Source: Bacteroidota bacterium
GTDB taxonomy: Bacteria; Bacteroidota; Bacteroidia; AKYH767-A; 2013-40CM-41-45
Length of the DNA: 64,000 bases
Reading direction: 5' to 3'
Assembly (NCBI GenBank): GCA_003389385.1
Contig: QQVM01000003.1
Span: 1-64,000, forward strand
Shown: positions 27,929 to 37,402 of the stretch, piece by piece
How positions within the stretch are numbered: position 1 is the first letter of the stretch
Layout: the number at the start of each line of letters is the position of its first letter
Notes under the pieces: model-generated
Seen by the model: the letters and a program-made list of their open reading frames with translations, nothing else
Databases searched by the model: none
Told to the model about the DNA's origin: nothing
Program-made: the position numbers and the translations under genes

Positions 27929-29275
27929 ATGAAGACATTTACAAGGAATCTCGTCGTTATTGCGGCATTATTTATTTCTGCCATTTGCCATGCACAGCTG
28001 AGGACAAGTATTGGCATTGGTCCGCTCCCTGCAGACAATGAGCCTGTTTGTCCTGTTCAGATATTCGGCGGAGGATTTAACACCAGTGGCTACCAGGAAA
28101 CAGATACTGTTCCGGATTTTACATTGTATGATCTGAACGGTGACAGCATGAACTTGTCAAGCACATTAAATTCAGGTAAGCCAATATTACTGATTGCGGG
28201 AAGCTATACTTGTCCGGTTTTCAGAAATAAAATCGCCAGCATAAATAACGTAGTGAATACATATGATACACTAATCAGTGTATTTGTCGTGTATACTTTA
28301 GAAGCTCATCCGGATGTGGATATCAGCGTGTATTCAGGCAATGTAAATCCTACATCTGGAAATATAGCAGCCGGAATATTATATCGTCAACCCACCACGT
28401 ACGGAGAAAGAAAACTCATCGCACAGGATCTTCTGGATTCTATGGCTATTAACGCAAGAGTTTTGATAGACGGACCCTGCAACAACTGGTGGCTGAATTA
28501 CGGCCCCGCTCCGAATAATGCTTACCTGATTCGGCCTGACGGAGTTGTCTTTGCAAAGCACGGCTGGTATGACAAGAGTCCGGAAAACATTCTTTGTGAC
28601 CTGGATTCATTATTGGGTTTAAACGGCAACTGCAATACATCCACAGGTGGAAATGGTACATTCACTTACCGAATGCTTACTTCTAATCAAATGACCGGTC
28701 CTCAGGGAAGCACAATAACAATCAGCGGAGAACTTCAAAACAACGGCGGAAGCGATATCGAAATCATCATGCAAAGACTGATCAATGATATTCCTTCCGG
28801 ATGGAGCACTTCTTTGTGTGCGGATGTATGTTATCAGACCTTTGAAGATTCCGTTCACTTCATTCTGCCCGATGGCTATCTGCAGCCTTTTCACTTTTAC
28901 TTTTTCACAAGTATGGGTCTTGACACAGGAATGGCCCGTGTTCGATTGATGAATGCAAGGAACAATTCCAATTCTTATACATTCAATGTATTCGGGCGAA
29001 CAAATGGACAGATCACATCCGTTGATGAGTCTCAAATGCAAGAGGAGTTGTTTAGCTTATACCCAAATCCGGCCAGAGGTTTCGTTCAGATCTTTGCAAA
29101 AGGAAATTCAGGTGAAAAATTAAATCTTGACTTGCTGGATGCACAGGGAAAAATTGCGTTGTCCCACTCAGGCATTTTACCGAATTCGATTCTCAGGATT
29201 GACATATCAGATCTTTCGCCGGGAATATATTTCGCCAGACTCGGAGAAACTGTGAGCAGACTGATAGTGCGTTGA
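27929..29275 (+). CDS. T9SS-secreted protein with deiodinase-like thioredoxin-fold domain
   Basis: 448 aa. Signal peptide (1-22, ending CHAQ). Residues ~60-230 look like the iodothyronine-deiodinase family: VPDFTLYDLNG, GSYTCPVFRNK with Cys95 where animal enzymes carry selenocysteine, VVYTLEAHPDVD (the EEAH-type strand), RQPTTYGERKLIAQDLLD, VLIDGPCNNWW and NAYLIRPDGVVFAKHGWYD. A beta-rich domain (~240-360) and a T9SS type A sorting domain (LYPNPARGFVQI ... GIYFARLGETVSRLIV) follow. Likely a surface or secreted redox protein; the substrate is unknown and iodothyronine activity is not implied. Stands alone, converging on the M20 gene. Confidence 0.8.
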   Translation: MKTFTRNLVVIAALFISAICHAQLRTSIGIGPLPADNEPVCPVQIFGGGFNTSGYQETDTVPDFTLYDLNGDSMNLSSTLNSGKPILLIAGSYTCPVFRNKIASINNVVNTYDTLISVFVVYTLEAHPDVDISVYSGNVNPTSGNIAAGILYRQPTTYGERKLIAQDLLDSMAINARVLIDGPCNNWWLNYGPAPNNAYLIRPDGVVFAKHGWYDKSPENILCDLDSLLGLNGNCNTSTGGNGTFTYRMLTSNQMTGPQGSTITISGELQNNGGSDIEIIMQRLINDIPSGWSTSLCADVCYQTFEDSVHFILPDGYLQPFHFYFFTSMGLDTGMARVRLMNARNNSNSYTFNVFGRTNGQITSVDESQMQEELFSLYPNPARGFVQIFAKGNSGEKLNLDLLDAQGKIALSHSGILPNSILRIDISDLSPGIYFARLGETVSRLIVR

Positions 29276-29283
29276 TTTATAAA

Positions 29284-30483
29284 TCAGGATTGAAGTTCCT
29301 TCAGGGCCATCCAGGCCATCATACCCATTCCAATTTCAAGGGCAGCTTCATCGATGTCAAATGTACTGGTATGCACCGGCGATGTAATTCCTCTCTTTTC
29401 ATTTCTCACACCTAAACGGTAAAAGCAAGCCTTAGACTGCTGTGAAAAGAAAGCAAAATCTTCCGCTGCCATCCAGATTTCCAATTCCTCGATATTCTCC
29501 TTGCCGGAATATTCTCCCGCATATTCACGAAGTCTTGAAGTAAGCTCCTCATCATTCACAAGAAAAGGATAGCCTCTTCTGATTTCAAACTCGCACTTCC
29601 CTCCCATGCTTTCAGCAATGCCTTCAGCCATTTTTTTCATTCTTGCATGTGCCTCGTCACGCCATTCTTCGTTAAGTGTCCTGAATGTTCCTTCAAGATA
29701 AACTTCATCCGGAATCACATTGGTAGCACCACTTGCAATTACCTTTCCGAATGAAAGTACAGAAGGAAGCGAAGGTTTGGCATGTCTGCTCACAATTTGC
29801 TGCAGAGCGACTAAGATCTGAGCAGTGATCATCACAGGATCTATGTTCAGATGAGGCATCGCTCCGTGTCCGCCCTTCCCCTTCACTCTGACATATATTT
29901 CATCAGTGCTGGCCATGTAAAGTCCATTTCTGAAACCGAATTTTCCTGCATCGATCTGAGGCATTACATGCTGACCAATTACAACATCAGGCTTTGGATT
30001 GTCTAGTACACCTTCTTTGATCATCATGCTTGCGCCTCCGGGAAGCTTTTCTTCTCCCGGCTGAAAAATAAATTTCACTGTTCCTTCGAAATCATTTCTC
30101 AGATCAGAAAGAATTCTGGCCACGCCCAAAAGAGATGAAGTGTGCACATCGTGTCCGCAGGCATGCATAACTCCTTCGTTTCTTGACTTATAATCAGTAT
30201 TATTCGTTTCCTGAATTGGGAGTGCATCCATATCAGCTCTTAGTGCAACCACTTTCTTTCCTTTGCCTCTTCCTTCAAGCAGTCCGACTATGCCGGTGTT
30301 TGCCATTCTTGCAACAGAAGAAAATCCGAATGACTTCAACTTTTCTTCCACGAACTTTTGTGTGTTGTATTCATGAAAGGAAAGTTCCGGATTTGCATGC
30401 AAATGCCTCCGGTATCCCACCACATCTTTGTGGTATTTCGAAGCAAGGGATTTGATTTTCTCTAACAAGTTTCCTGCAGACAT
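29284..30483 (-). CDS. M20-family amidohydrolase (N-acyl amino acid hydrolase type)
   Basis: 399 aa. Metal-site motifs: LRADMDALPI, MHACGHDVHTSSLLG, FIFQPGEEKLPGGASMM, IGQHVMPQ and, near the end, WMAAEDFAFF. These place it in M20D (hippurate hydrolase/IAA-amino acid hydrolase-like). Cleaves N-acyl amino acids; probably cytoplasmic, no signal peptide. 38 bp downstream of the TolB-like gene, likely co-transcribed. Confidence 0.92.
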   Translation of the reverse strand: MSAGNLLEKIKSLASKYHKDVVGYRRHLHANPELSFHEYNTQKFVEEKLKSFGFSSVARMANTGIVGLLEGRGKGKKVVALRADMDALPIQETNNTDYKSRNEGVMHACGHDVHTSSLLGVARILSDLRNDFEGTVKFIFQPGEEKLPGGASMMIKEGVLDNPKPDVVIGQHVMPQIDAGKFGFRNGLYMASTDEIYVRVKGKGGHGAMPHLNIDPVMITAQILVALQQIVSRHAKPSLPSVLSFGKVIASGATNVIPDEVYLEGTFRTLNEEWRDEAHARMKKMAEGIAESMGGKCEFEIRRGYPFLVNDEELTSRLREYAGEYSGKENIEELEIWMAAEDFAFFSQQSKACFYRLGVRNEKRGITSPVHTSTFDIDEAALEIGMGMMAWMALKELQS

Positions 30484-30521
30484 ATTTTCAGATAGTAATT
30501 ACGATAACCTACCCGGAACAA

Positions 30522-33500
30522 TCAGAAATCCAGCCCGAGTGAAAAATAAAATTTATATGGAAGCACTACACGGTTCTCAACACCCCATGCCCAGTCAGCG
30601 CGCATGAAATATCCAAGCAGTCGACTCCTGAGTCCGAATCCAAAGCCACCGACAATCGGTTCATTCTGACTGATGAGTGTGATCCTGAATGGCTGCAGGA
30701 AGAGAGTACGATTGTTGAGTGCGTTGGTAGAATCATACGGTGAATCACCGTTCCATGCAGTACCCACATCCCCGAAACCTACAACCTGAAAGTTTCTGAT
30801 AAAATCAGATTTAATAGGACGATTGAGCAGGTATTTGAACAGCGGAACACGAATTTCACTGTTGATGAGCGCGAAAGTATTTCCGTTTCTGATATTCTGG
30901 TCGAAACCTCTCATGTTTGTGGCCAAAGCCTGGAAATAATAATTCTGAGTGAAATCGATCGGGGTTTCATTATTGAACGACGGAACAATCCAATTGTCTG
31001 TAGATCCCATGTAGAAAATCACTTTTTCTTCTCCGAGAGAAGTGCTGGCGGCAACACGGTTTGCCCAGATAATTTCTCTGTGTATTTTCTGATAATGCCT
31101 CCAGTCAGCGCCACAAACTATCATGCCAGATTCCGAAACATCCATCTGTTTGTAGTATTCAGTAAAAAACTTGCCGCGTGTACCATTATACAGATTCACA
31201 CCGGTACTGAGAGTATTATCGAAAACATACTCAAGTTTACCAGTACCCCAATGAAGATAATCATTGGGAATTCTGAGAGTAAAATCATTCACAGAAAGAA
31301 TGGTCAGGCGGTCATTTCGATAGGCGAAAGATCCTCTCACGCTCGACACATCACTGAATGGCCATTTTCCTCCGAAGCGGAATTCATGAGAATGCAGCTT
31401 GGCTCCGAATTGAGCAAGCAGAAGTGCCTGTCTGTAAAAAGTAAATTCCTTGTCAAATCGCTTTTTCAGATTTTCATATTTCAGGAAATATTCGTTTGAA
31501 TTGAGGTCACCGGCGAGTTTAAATCCGCCTGTGATTCTGAAGTCCTCCATCAGGTCGCTGATGCCTAACTTAAAGAAACCGTTCAGTCCCGGATTATAAT
31601 AAACCGCTCCACCTCCGGTGAAAATCTGGTAATTCTGGTTGAGTAAAGTATTGTCGAGCTGGCTGACAAAATAGTTTGATGAAAAAGCAGTCTCATAATT
31701 TCTTTGCTTTGGAAGTGCCAATCGCAGGGAATCGGTAACTGATATTTGGCTCTGTGCAGGAGTTTCATCCTGTACACTTTCCTTTTTCTTTTCCTTATCC
31801 TTTTTGCTCTTTGATTTCGGAAAATCACTTTGGAAGACATAATTTTCGATGTCCACAAAATTCGTATCAGTGACAGATTCGGATTTTTCTTTGACTATCT
31901 CCGGCTCCTTCACCTGAGTGTCTATTACAGGCCGCTCGATCACCCGGCTCCTGATTTCTTCATTCCGGTAAAGTGTTTTTGGCAGCGTGATTCCTGTGAG
32001 GGAACTTTCACGTTTTCTTTCGACTGTAAGCTTAGTTTTTCCTTTATCGAAAAAGATCTGGCTCAAATGTTTTCCTGAAAAATTAATGTCATGCTGTATG
32101 ATATTCCTTGAATAGTTTGACTCAGGAGAATTGTTTACAATCATCCTGTAATGTTCTACTGTATCAACAAAAGCGATGACGCTGTCAAGGTGAGCGAGAT
32201 ATCTGTTCACCACCCCGCTTTCATCACTCAAATAGGAAATATGCTCCTTGTCATAGGGCATCGGCTGAGTTTCATTGTAATTTACGGTATTGGTGAGACG
32301 GCGAACCACAGGTGCATTGCCTTTGTAATCGTAATAAAACACATCGAAGTTATTCTTCTCTGTCAGCACAGGCATCACCTGGTGGTTGATTGTGTCATTG
32401 AGCCTGTTTGAAGAAAATACAATTGCTGTATTGTTTTTTATAAAACGCGGGTGATGGTCATCATAAAAATCCTGTGTGATTTGTTTATAAGTACGAGTCC
32501 GCAGATTGTAAACAAAAATATCACTCTGTCCTTTTTGAATCGCCGACATGACCATCAATTGTCCGTCATCCGAATATGAAAAATCCAGCACCTTTTCGAA
32601 ATTGAATAATTTCCCTTCCGTGAATTTTCTCTCCCTTAGAGGAAAAGTTCCCATCCAGATGAAACCTTTTCTCTCCCTTATTACGGCGAAGAGTTCTCCA
32701 CTTGGATGCCAGGCAAGCAAAGGGAATGATACGTCTGTCTCCTGAGTATAGGATCTGTATCCGCCTTTGACAATTCGCTTTCTTTTCTTCTTTACATGAT
32801 CATACATCATCACCTTGTAGCGACCAAGATCATTCTGAACGTAAATGCTGTATCTTCCTTCTGCATTCGTTCTCAGCTGAGTGTAATTAAATCTGCTTTT
32901 GGGTTTCTTCACCAGACCTTTTACCGGAATGCTGTCTGTTCCTTTGTCGCTGTTGTAGTATCTGCTCCTCATTGAGTTTTGCCAGTTCTTTGAGAGCTCT
33001 TTCATGTTAATGCCGAGCACATAAAGAAAACCGCTTTCAATGTTGCGGTTTATCCTGGTCATGTAAAGCAGGTTTGACACCGCAGATTCGCTGTAAGTGT
33101 CAATGATGTATTTCCAGATTGAATGGCCTGCGATAACAGCGTCATCACCTGTAAGCCTGTTGAATTTACGATAGCGACCGTTGAGAATCCCGTCACGCAT
33201 CCGGTTGTCAACTTCAACAGTCCAGCCGCCTGACACATGAGAGATAAGTCCGTTCACATACCAGTCCGGCAAGTGCAGAAGCGCAGAGTTCTGAATCCTG
33301 TCACGCACATCGCCACCATACATGATCTGGTCAATCAGCACTTTCGCAATCCCGGCCCTGATCTGTTCCCTGAATTCCTCGTGATCGCCGGTGAAATAAA
33401 GGAATACCTTGTTGCCCACAATGCGTGTAATACCACCTGTATTGTTGTTGAGCTGATCCGTTTCGAGGCCGATATTCGACTGCTTGGCATCACTGAGTTT

Positions 33501-33818
33501 ATTATAGATAATGAAAATGATACGGCCATCCAGCTTGTAATCAAAAAGCTTCTCTATCTCTTCAAGATCTTTGTCTGCCGTTCGTCCTGTAAATGCTGCC
33601 AATTCCAATCCACCCAAATAATAATAAGTGTCGAAGTTTTTATACTTCATAAAGGACCAGAAACGCTCGTCGTACTGTACTCGATTCTTCCCAAACTGCA
33701 TTTCATATCCGCTGTAAAACTGTGCAATTGACACATTCAGATGAACCATGACAGAAACGATCAATATCAATGAAAACTTCCAGTGAAAAGTGCGGAAAGG
33801 CGATTCAAAACTCATCAT
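30522..33818 (-). CDS. TolB-like beta-propeller / outer-membrane barrel fusion protein
   Basis: 1098 aa from the ATG at 33818 (an adjacent ATG at 33815 is equally possible). Signal peptide with LILIVSVMVHLNVSIAQ. Residues ~40-300 resemble a peptidase MA-type gluzincin region without an HExxH (LPDWYVNGLISHVSGGW). Then TolB-like propeller blades (LLAWHPSGELFAVI, YSDDGQLMVMSA, FIKNNTAIVFSSNRLND). After a Lys/Ser-rich linker, residues ~760-1098 form a barrel ending KFYFSLGLDF. Such proteins are widespread in Bacteroidota and unassigned in function; outer-membrane location inferred. Confidence 0.82.
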   Translation of the reverse strand: MMSFESPFRTFHWKFSLILIVSVMVHLNVSIAQFYSGYEMQFGKNRVQYDERFWSFMKYKNFDTYYYLGGLELAAFTGRTADKDLEEIEKLFDYKLDGRIIFIIYNKLSDAKQSNIGLETDQLNNNTGGITRIVGNKVFLYFTGDHEEFREQIRAGIAKVLIDQIMYGGDVRDRIQNSALLHLPDWYVNGLISHVSGGWTVEVDNRMRDGILNGRYRKFNRLTGDDAVIAGHSIWKYIIDTYSESAVSNLLYMTRINRNIESGFLYVLGINMKELSKNWQNSMRSRYYNSDKGTDSIPVKGLVKKPKSRFNYTQLRTNAEGRYSIYVQNDLGRYKVMMYDHVKKKRKRIVKGGYRSYTQETDVSFPLLAWHPSGELFAVIRERKGFIWMGTFPLRERKFTEGKLFNFEKVLDFSYSDDGQLMVMSAIQKGQSDIFVYNLRTRTYKQITQDFYDDHHPRFIKNNTAIVFSSNRLNDTINHQVMPVLTEKNNFDVFYYDYKGNAPVVRRLTNTVNYNETQPMPYDKEHISYLSDESGVVNRYLAHLDSVIAFVDTVEHYRMIVNNSPESNYSRNIIQHDINFSGKHLSQIFFDKGKTKLTVERKRESSLTGITLPKTLYRNEEIRSRVIERPVIDTQVKEPEIVKEKSESVTDTNFVDIENYVFQSDFPKSKSKKDKEKKKESVQDETPAQSQISVTDSLRLALPKQRNYETAFSSNYFVSQLDNTLLNQNYQIFTGGGAVYYNPGLNGFFKLGISDLMEDFRITGGFKLAGDLNSNEYFLKYENLKKRFDKEFTFYRQALLLAQFGAKLHSHEFRFGGKWPFSDVSSVRGSFAYRNDRLTILSVNDFTLRIPNDYLHWGTGKLEYVFDNTLSTGVNLYNGTRGKFFTEYYKQMDVSESGMIVCGADWRHYQKIHREIIWANRVAASTSLGEEKVIFYMGSTDNWIVPSFNNETPIDFTQNYYFQALATNMRGFDQNIRNGNTFALINSEIRVPLFKYLLNRPIKSDFIRNFQVVGFGDVGTAWNGDSPYDSTNALNNRTLFLQPFRITLISQNEPIVGGFGFGLRSRLLGYFMRADWAWGVENRVVLPYKFYFSLGLDF

Positions 33819-33940
33819 TCTGATAGTAATACCGGTATGAGGATTAGCAATAGGCGAATATAAACAATTCAAATCAGAATAATATCACGATAAAATCAGA
33901 TTGATCAGGTCAGAAAGGACGAATCCCTTACCTTTGCAAA

Positions 33941-34594
33941 ATGATAAAAGTACAGTCCTTCACCTTCAACCCTTTCGCTGAAAACACCTTTGTGCTGCAT
34001 GATGAAAGCAAGGAAGCGATTATCATTGACCCGGGATGCTATGACGAAAGTGAAAAAAAAGAACTGGCCGCATACATTGAGACTATGGGTCTCAAGCCGG
34101 TTAAACTTATCAATACGCATACCCATATCGACCATATCCTTGGAAATAATTTTGTGAGCGGGAAATACAAGCTCGAGCTCTGGATGCACAAAGACGATGA
34201 GCAATTACTGAAAGCTGTTTCCGTGTACGGACAAACCTGGGGAATAAACTGTGAGCCATCTCCTGATCCTTCACATTTCCTGAATGAAGGTGATGTGCTG
34301 CACTTTGGTAATTCCGAATTGAAAGTTCTGTTCACCCCTGGCCACAGTCCGGGTAGCATCAGTTTTTATTCTGTGGAAGACCGATTTGTTATAGCCGGCG
34401 ATGTGCTTTTTCAGGGAAGCATTGGAAGAACTGATCTTCCCGGAGGAGATTATGACCAACTGATAGAAAGCATTAAAACAAAACTTCTGACACTTGGCGA
34501 TGATGTGATTGTATATTGCGGTCATGGTCCCGAAACAAAAATTGGAAACGAAAGACGTCACAACCCATTCTTAACAGGCGCCTGGAGTCAGTGA
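33941..34594 (+). CDS. Metallo-beta-lactamase-fold hydrolase (glyoxalase II-like)
   Basis: 217 aa. Metal motif THTHIDH (residues 59-65), further ligands in TPGHSPGS, AGDVLF and YCGHGPET. Matches the YcbL/GloB-like group of thioester hydrolases. A -7-like TACCTTTG (33929-33936) lies only 4 bp before the ATG, suggesting a leaderless or near-leaderless mRNA. Converges on kmo with a 2-bp gap. Confidence 0.92.
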   Translation: MIKVQSFTFNPFAENTFVLHDESKEAIIIDPGCYDESEKKELAAYIETMGLKPVKLINTHTHIDHILGNNFVSGKYKLELWMHKDDEQLLKAVSVYGQTWGINCEPSPDPSHFLNEGDVLHFGNSELKVLFTPGHSPGSISFYSVEDRFVIAGDVLFQGSIGRTDLPGGDYDQLIESIKTKLLTLGDDVIVYCGHGPETKIGNERRHNPFLTGAWSQ

Positions 34595-34596
34595 AA

Positions 34597-35958
34597 TTAA
34601 CTTTTCCTGATTCTGTTAAGAATAAAATTTTCTACTTTCTTAGTATGCCAGATTTTCTGGATGTTTTTCATTTTCATTACCTCATTCATGATTTCCTCCT
34701 GGCGCATTCCGTTTGCAAGCGCTTTGGAATAAGGGGTGTGGCTGAACGTAACCTGAGAATACAAAGGCAGCCATTTTGAAGGGTGAAGCTCATGCATTCT
34801 CGCTTCAATTTTCTTACGAAGTAAAAACTCAGGATGACCTACTTTGTCGCGCATCTCATAGAAATTCATCACGGCAAGTTCGGCGATCGCGTCCGCATCA
34901 GGTTTCCTTGTACTCTGAAATTCCGGAAGTATTTTTGTCCAGTCATCCTTGTGCTTGTTCATCAGGCGATCCAGCACGGTACAATCTTCAAATCCGCAGT
35001 TCATGCCCTGACCGTAGAATGGAACAATGGCATGAGCAGCATCGCCAATCAGGCAGGCCTTATCCTTGTATGCCCATGGAAAGCATTTCACTGTCACCAG
35101 GGAGCTTGTAGGATTTCCGAAGAAATCTTCTGTGAGAGTGGGCATCATTGGCACCACGTCCGGGAAAACTCTTTTGAAGAAGGCAACACATTGTTTCTTT
35201 GTTCGAATTGATTCAAAAGAATCCTTTCCCGTAAAAGGGAAAAACAATGTACAAGTAAAACTTCCGTCCAGATTCGGAAGGGCGATAAGCATATAACCTC
35301 CGCGAGGCCAGATATGCAGCGCGTTTTTTTCCATTCTAAAACTGCCGTTCTTACCGGGAGGAATCAGCAGTTCTTTGTATCCGTGATCTAGATATGACTG
35401 GCTGTACTCGAAACGGTCAGTTGTAATTTGCTGTTGAAGTCGCGCAATGGAGAATGCCCCATCAGCCCCGAAAATCAGGTCACTGTCGATTGTGGTAGCC
35501 ATATTTGCAGCTTGATTTTCCATTCTCGCGGTTCCTTCCTCCAGGTCAACCCAGGTGCAACGCTCATTGAAATAAATCTTCACTCCGTGCTTTTCCGCGA
35601 GGTTCATCATTTCGCAGTTAAGGATTCCACGTGAAGCTGCGTAAATCGACTGATTCTTTTTTCCGTAAGGCTGATAAGAAAGCTTTCCCTTCTGGTCATG
35701 CATCATCCTTCCGTGCATAGGAATTGCAATCTCTCTGATTTGCTCCTCTATGCCAACACCGCGTAAACCCTTCCAGCCTCTGTCACTCAATGCCAGGTTG
35801 ATTGAACGTCCTGCGGAAATTTTCTCTTTCCTCATATCAGGCCTGCGTTCATAAATGGTGACATTGTAACCGCGCTTTGCGAGATAAATTGAAAGCAGGC
35901 TGCCAACCAGACCGGCGCCGAGTATTGTGATGTCCCTTACTTTTTTGGATTTTTTCAT
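34597..35958 (-). CDS. kmo: Kynurenine 3-monooxygenase
   Basis: 453 aa from the ATG at 35958 (a GTG at 35964 is in frame). FAD hydroxylase: GAGLVG (14-19), SAGRSINLALSDRGWKGL, GILNCEMMNLA, and the GDAAHAIVPFYGQGMNCGFE FAD/substrate motif. Hydroxylates L-kynurenine with NADPH. Downstream partner of kynU, 39 bp apart; together they feed 3-hydroxyanthranilate to quinolinate/NAD. The 3,4-dioxygenase is not in the window. Confidence 0.96.
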   Translation of the reverse strand: MKKSKKVRDITILGAGLVGSLLSIYLAKRGYNVTIYERRPDMRKEKISAGRSINLALSDRGWKGLRGVGIEEQIREIAIPMHGRMMHDQKGKLSYQPYGKKNQSIYAASRGILNCEMMNLAEKHGVKIYFNERCTWVDLEEGTARMENQAANMATTIDSDLIFGADGAFSIARLQQQITTDRFEYSQSYLDHGYKELLIPPGKNGSFRMEKNALHIWPRGGYMLIALPNLDGSFTCTLFFPFTGKDSFESIRTKKQCVAFFKRVFPDVVPMMPTLTEDFFGNPTSSLVTVKCFPWAYKDKACLIGDAAHAIVPFYGQGMNCGFEDCTVLDRLMNKHKDDWTKILPEFQSTRKPDADAIAELAVMNFYEMRDKVGHPEFLLRKKIEARMHELHPSKWLPLYSQVTFSHTPYSKALANGMRQEEIMNEVMKMKNIQKIWHTKKVENFILNRIRKS

Positions 35959-35997
35959 ATACACTTTATGTTATCTGATTAAAAGGGCTGCTCGATT

Positions 35998-37287
35998 CTA
36001 CTGAAGGCTTTGTTCGAGGTGCATACCAAATGTAAACACATCTTCAAATGAATTATATAAAGGCACAGGCGCGGCACGCATGACATCCGGCTCACGCCAG
36101 TCGACAATCACTCCCTTTTTTACCATATTCTCATAAACGCTTTTTCCGTTTTTACGGATAATCATGGAAAGTTGGCATCCTCTCTGTCCAGAATCAGCCG
36201 GTGAAATAATTTCCACCGGCTCATCAAGGCCGGCATTCATGCGGGATTCATTGATCGATCGAATGATGAACTCCAGATATGCTGTCAGCTTTTGGCTCTT
36301 TGCTGCGAGGCGGTTCATTCCGGCTTCTTCAAAAATATCAAGGGATGCTTTCAGAGCAGACATTGACAGCACAGGCGCGTTGCTCAGCTGCCAGCCTCTT
36401 GCGCCTTCAGCAGGAACAAATTTCCTGGGCATCTGAAAACGGGTATCCGGGTCGTTACCCCACCATCCGGCAAAACGGGGAAGCGCGGGATTGTTCTTAT
36501 GTTTTTCATGCACAAAGATTCCGGAAACTCCACCGGGACCGGAATTCAGGTATTTGTAACTGCAAAAGCAGGCATAGTCAACATTCCAGTCATGGAGCCT
36601 GAGTGGCACATTACCTGCAGCGTGGGCTAGATTCAGTCCGTATGTAGCTCCCGCTTTATGAACAGCTTTTCCGATTGCATCGATTTCAAAAAACTGTCCG
36701 GTATAATAATTCACCGCACCCAGCATCACTGTGGCAAGGCTGCTGCCATGTTCTTCGATTTTTGCAATGATGTCTTCAGTTCTCAGCACATGTTCACCTT
36801 TTCTGGGTTTAAGAAAAACCACAGCATCATCCGGGTTGAATCCGTGAAAAGCTGCTTGTGACTGCACTGCATACAGATCTGAAGGAAAAAGATCGTACTC
36901 GCAAATTATTTTATAACGCTTTTTATCAGGCCTGTAAAAAGAAACCATGAGAAGATGAAGATTGGTTGTGAGTGAATTCATTGCCACCACTTCATCATTC
37001 TGAGCGCCCAAAAGATCTGCGATCTGTACAGTGAGAAAATCCTGATATTCAAACCATGGCATACGTGCATGAAAATGTCCTTCAACACCCCAACTCGCCC
37101 AATCTTCAAGTTCCCTCAGTACGTAATCCTGAGTGCTTTTAGGCTGGAGCCCGAGTGAATTGCCTGTCATGTAAATCACATCTCTACCGTCCATCTGCGG
37201 GAAATAGAATTTTTCCCTGAAGCCGGCCAGGCTGTCCTGGTCGTCCATTTCCCATGCAAATTCAAGAGTATTTTCAAATCCTTTCAT
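35998..37287 (-). CDS. kynU: Kynureninase
   Basis: 429 aa PLP enzyme. N-terminal YMTGNSLGLQPKS, LTTNLHLLMVSFY, catalytic Lys in FCSYKYLNSGPGGVSG, then GWWGNDPDTRFQM and VIVDWREPDVMRAAPVPLYN. Splits 3-hydroxykynurenine to 3-hydroxyanthranilate and alanine. Operon with kmo; divergent from hemL with a shared 115-bp promoter region. Confidence 0.96.
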   Translation of the reverse strand: MKGFENTLEFAWEMDDQDSLAGFREKFYFPQMDGRDVIYMTGNSLGLQPKSTQDYVLRELEDWASWGVEGHFHARMPWFEYQDFLTVQIADLLGAQNDEVVAMNSLTTNLHLLMVSFYRPDKKRYKIICEYDLFPSDLYAVQSQAAFHGFNPDDAVVFLKPRKGEHVLRTEDIIAKIEEHGSSLATVMLGAVNYYTGQFFEIDAIGKAVHKAGATYGLNLAHAAGNVPLRLHDWNVDYACFCSYKYLNSGPGGVSGIFVHEKHKNNPALPRFAGWWGNDPDTRFQMPRKFVPAEGARGWQLSNAPVLSMSALKASLDIFEEAGMNRLAAKSQKLTAYLEFIIRSINESRMNAGLDEPVEIISPADSGQRGCQLSMIIRKNGKSVYENMVKKGVIVDWREPDVMRAAPVPLYNSFEDVFTFGMHLEQSLQ

Positions 37288-37353
37288 TGTATTTCTTTCA
37301 TAATATCAAATTACTATCATCAAATGTCATTTTCAAATTGACAATTCCTTAGG

Positions 37354-37370
37354 TAACTTTGCCAAAGTTA
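37354..37370. promoter_or_regulatory. Palindromic overlapping -7 boxes between kynU and hemL
   Basis: TAACTTTGCCAAAGTTA is a 17-bp palindrome made of a plus-strand -7 TAACTTTG (toward hemL) and a minus-strand -7 of the same sequence (toward kynU). No convincing -33 on either side, so it may instead be an operator. Confidence 0.4.
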
Positions 37371-37402
37371 GTTTTTTGATTTTTTAATTACGCAATTACA
37401 AA

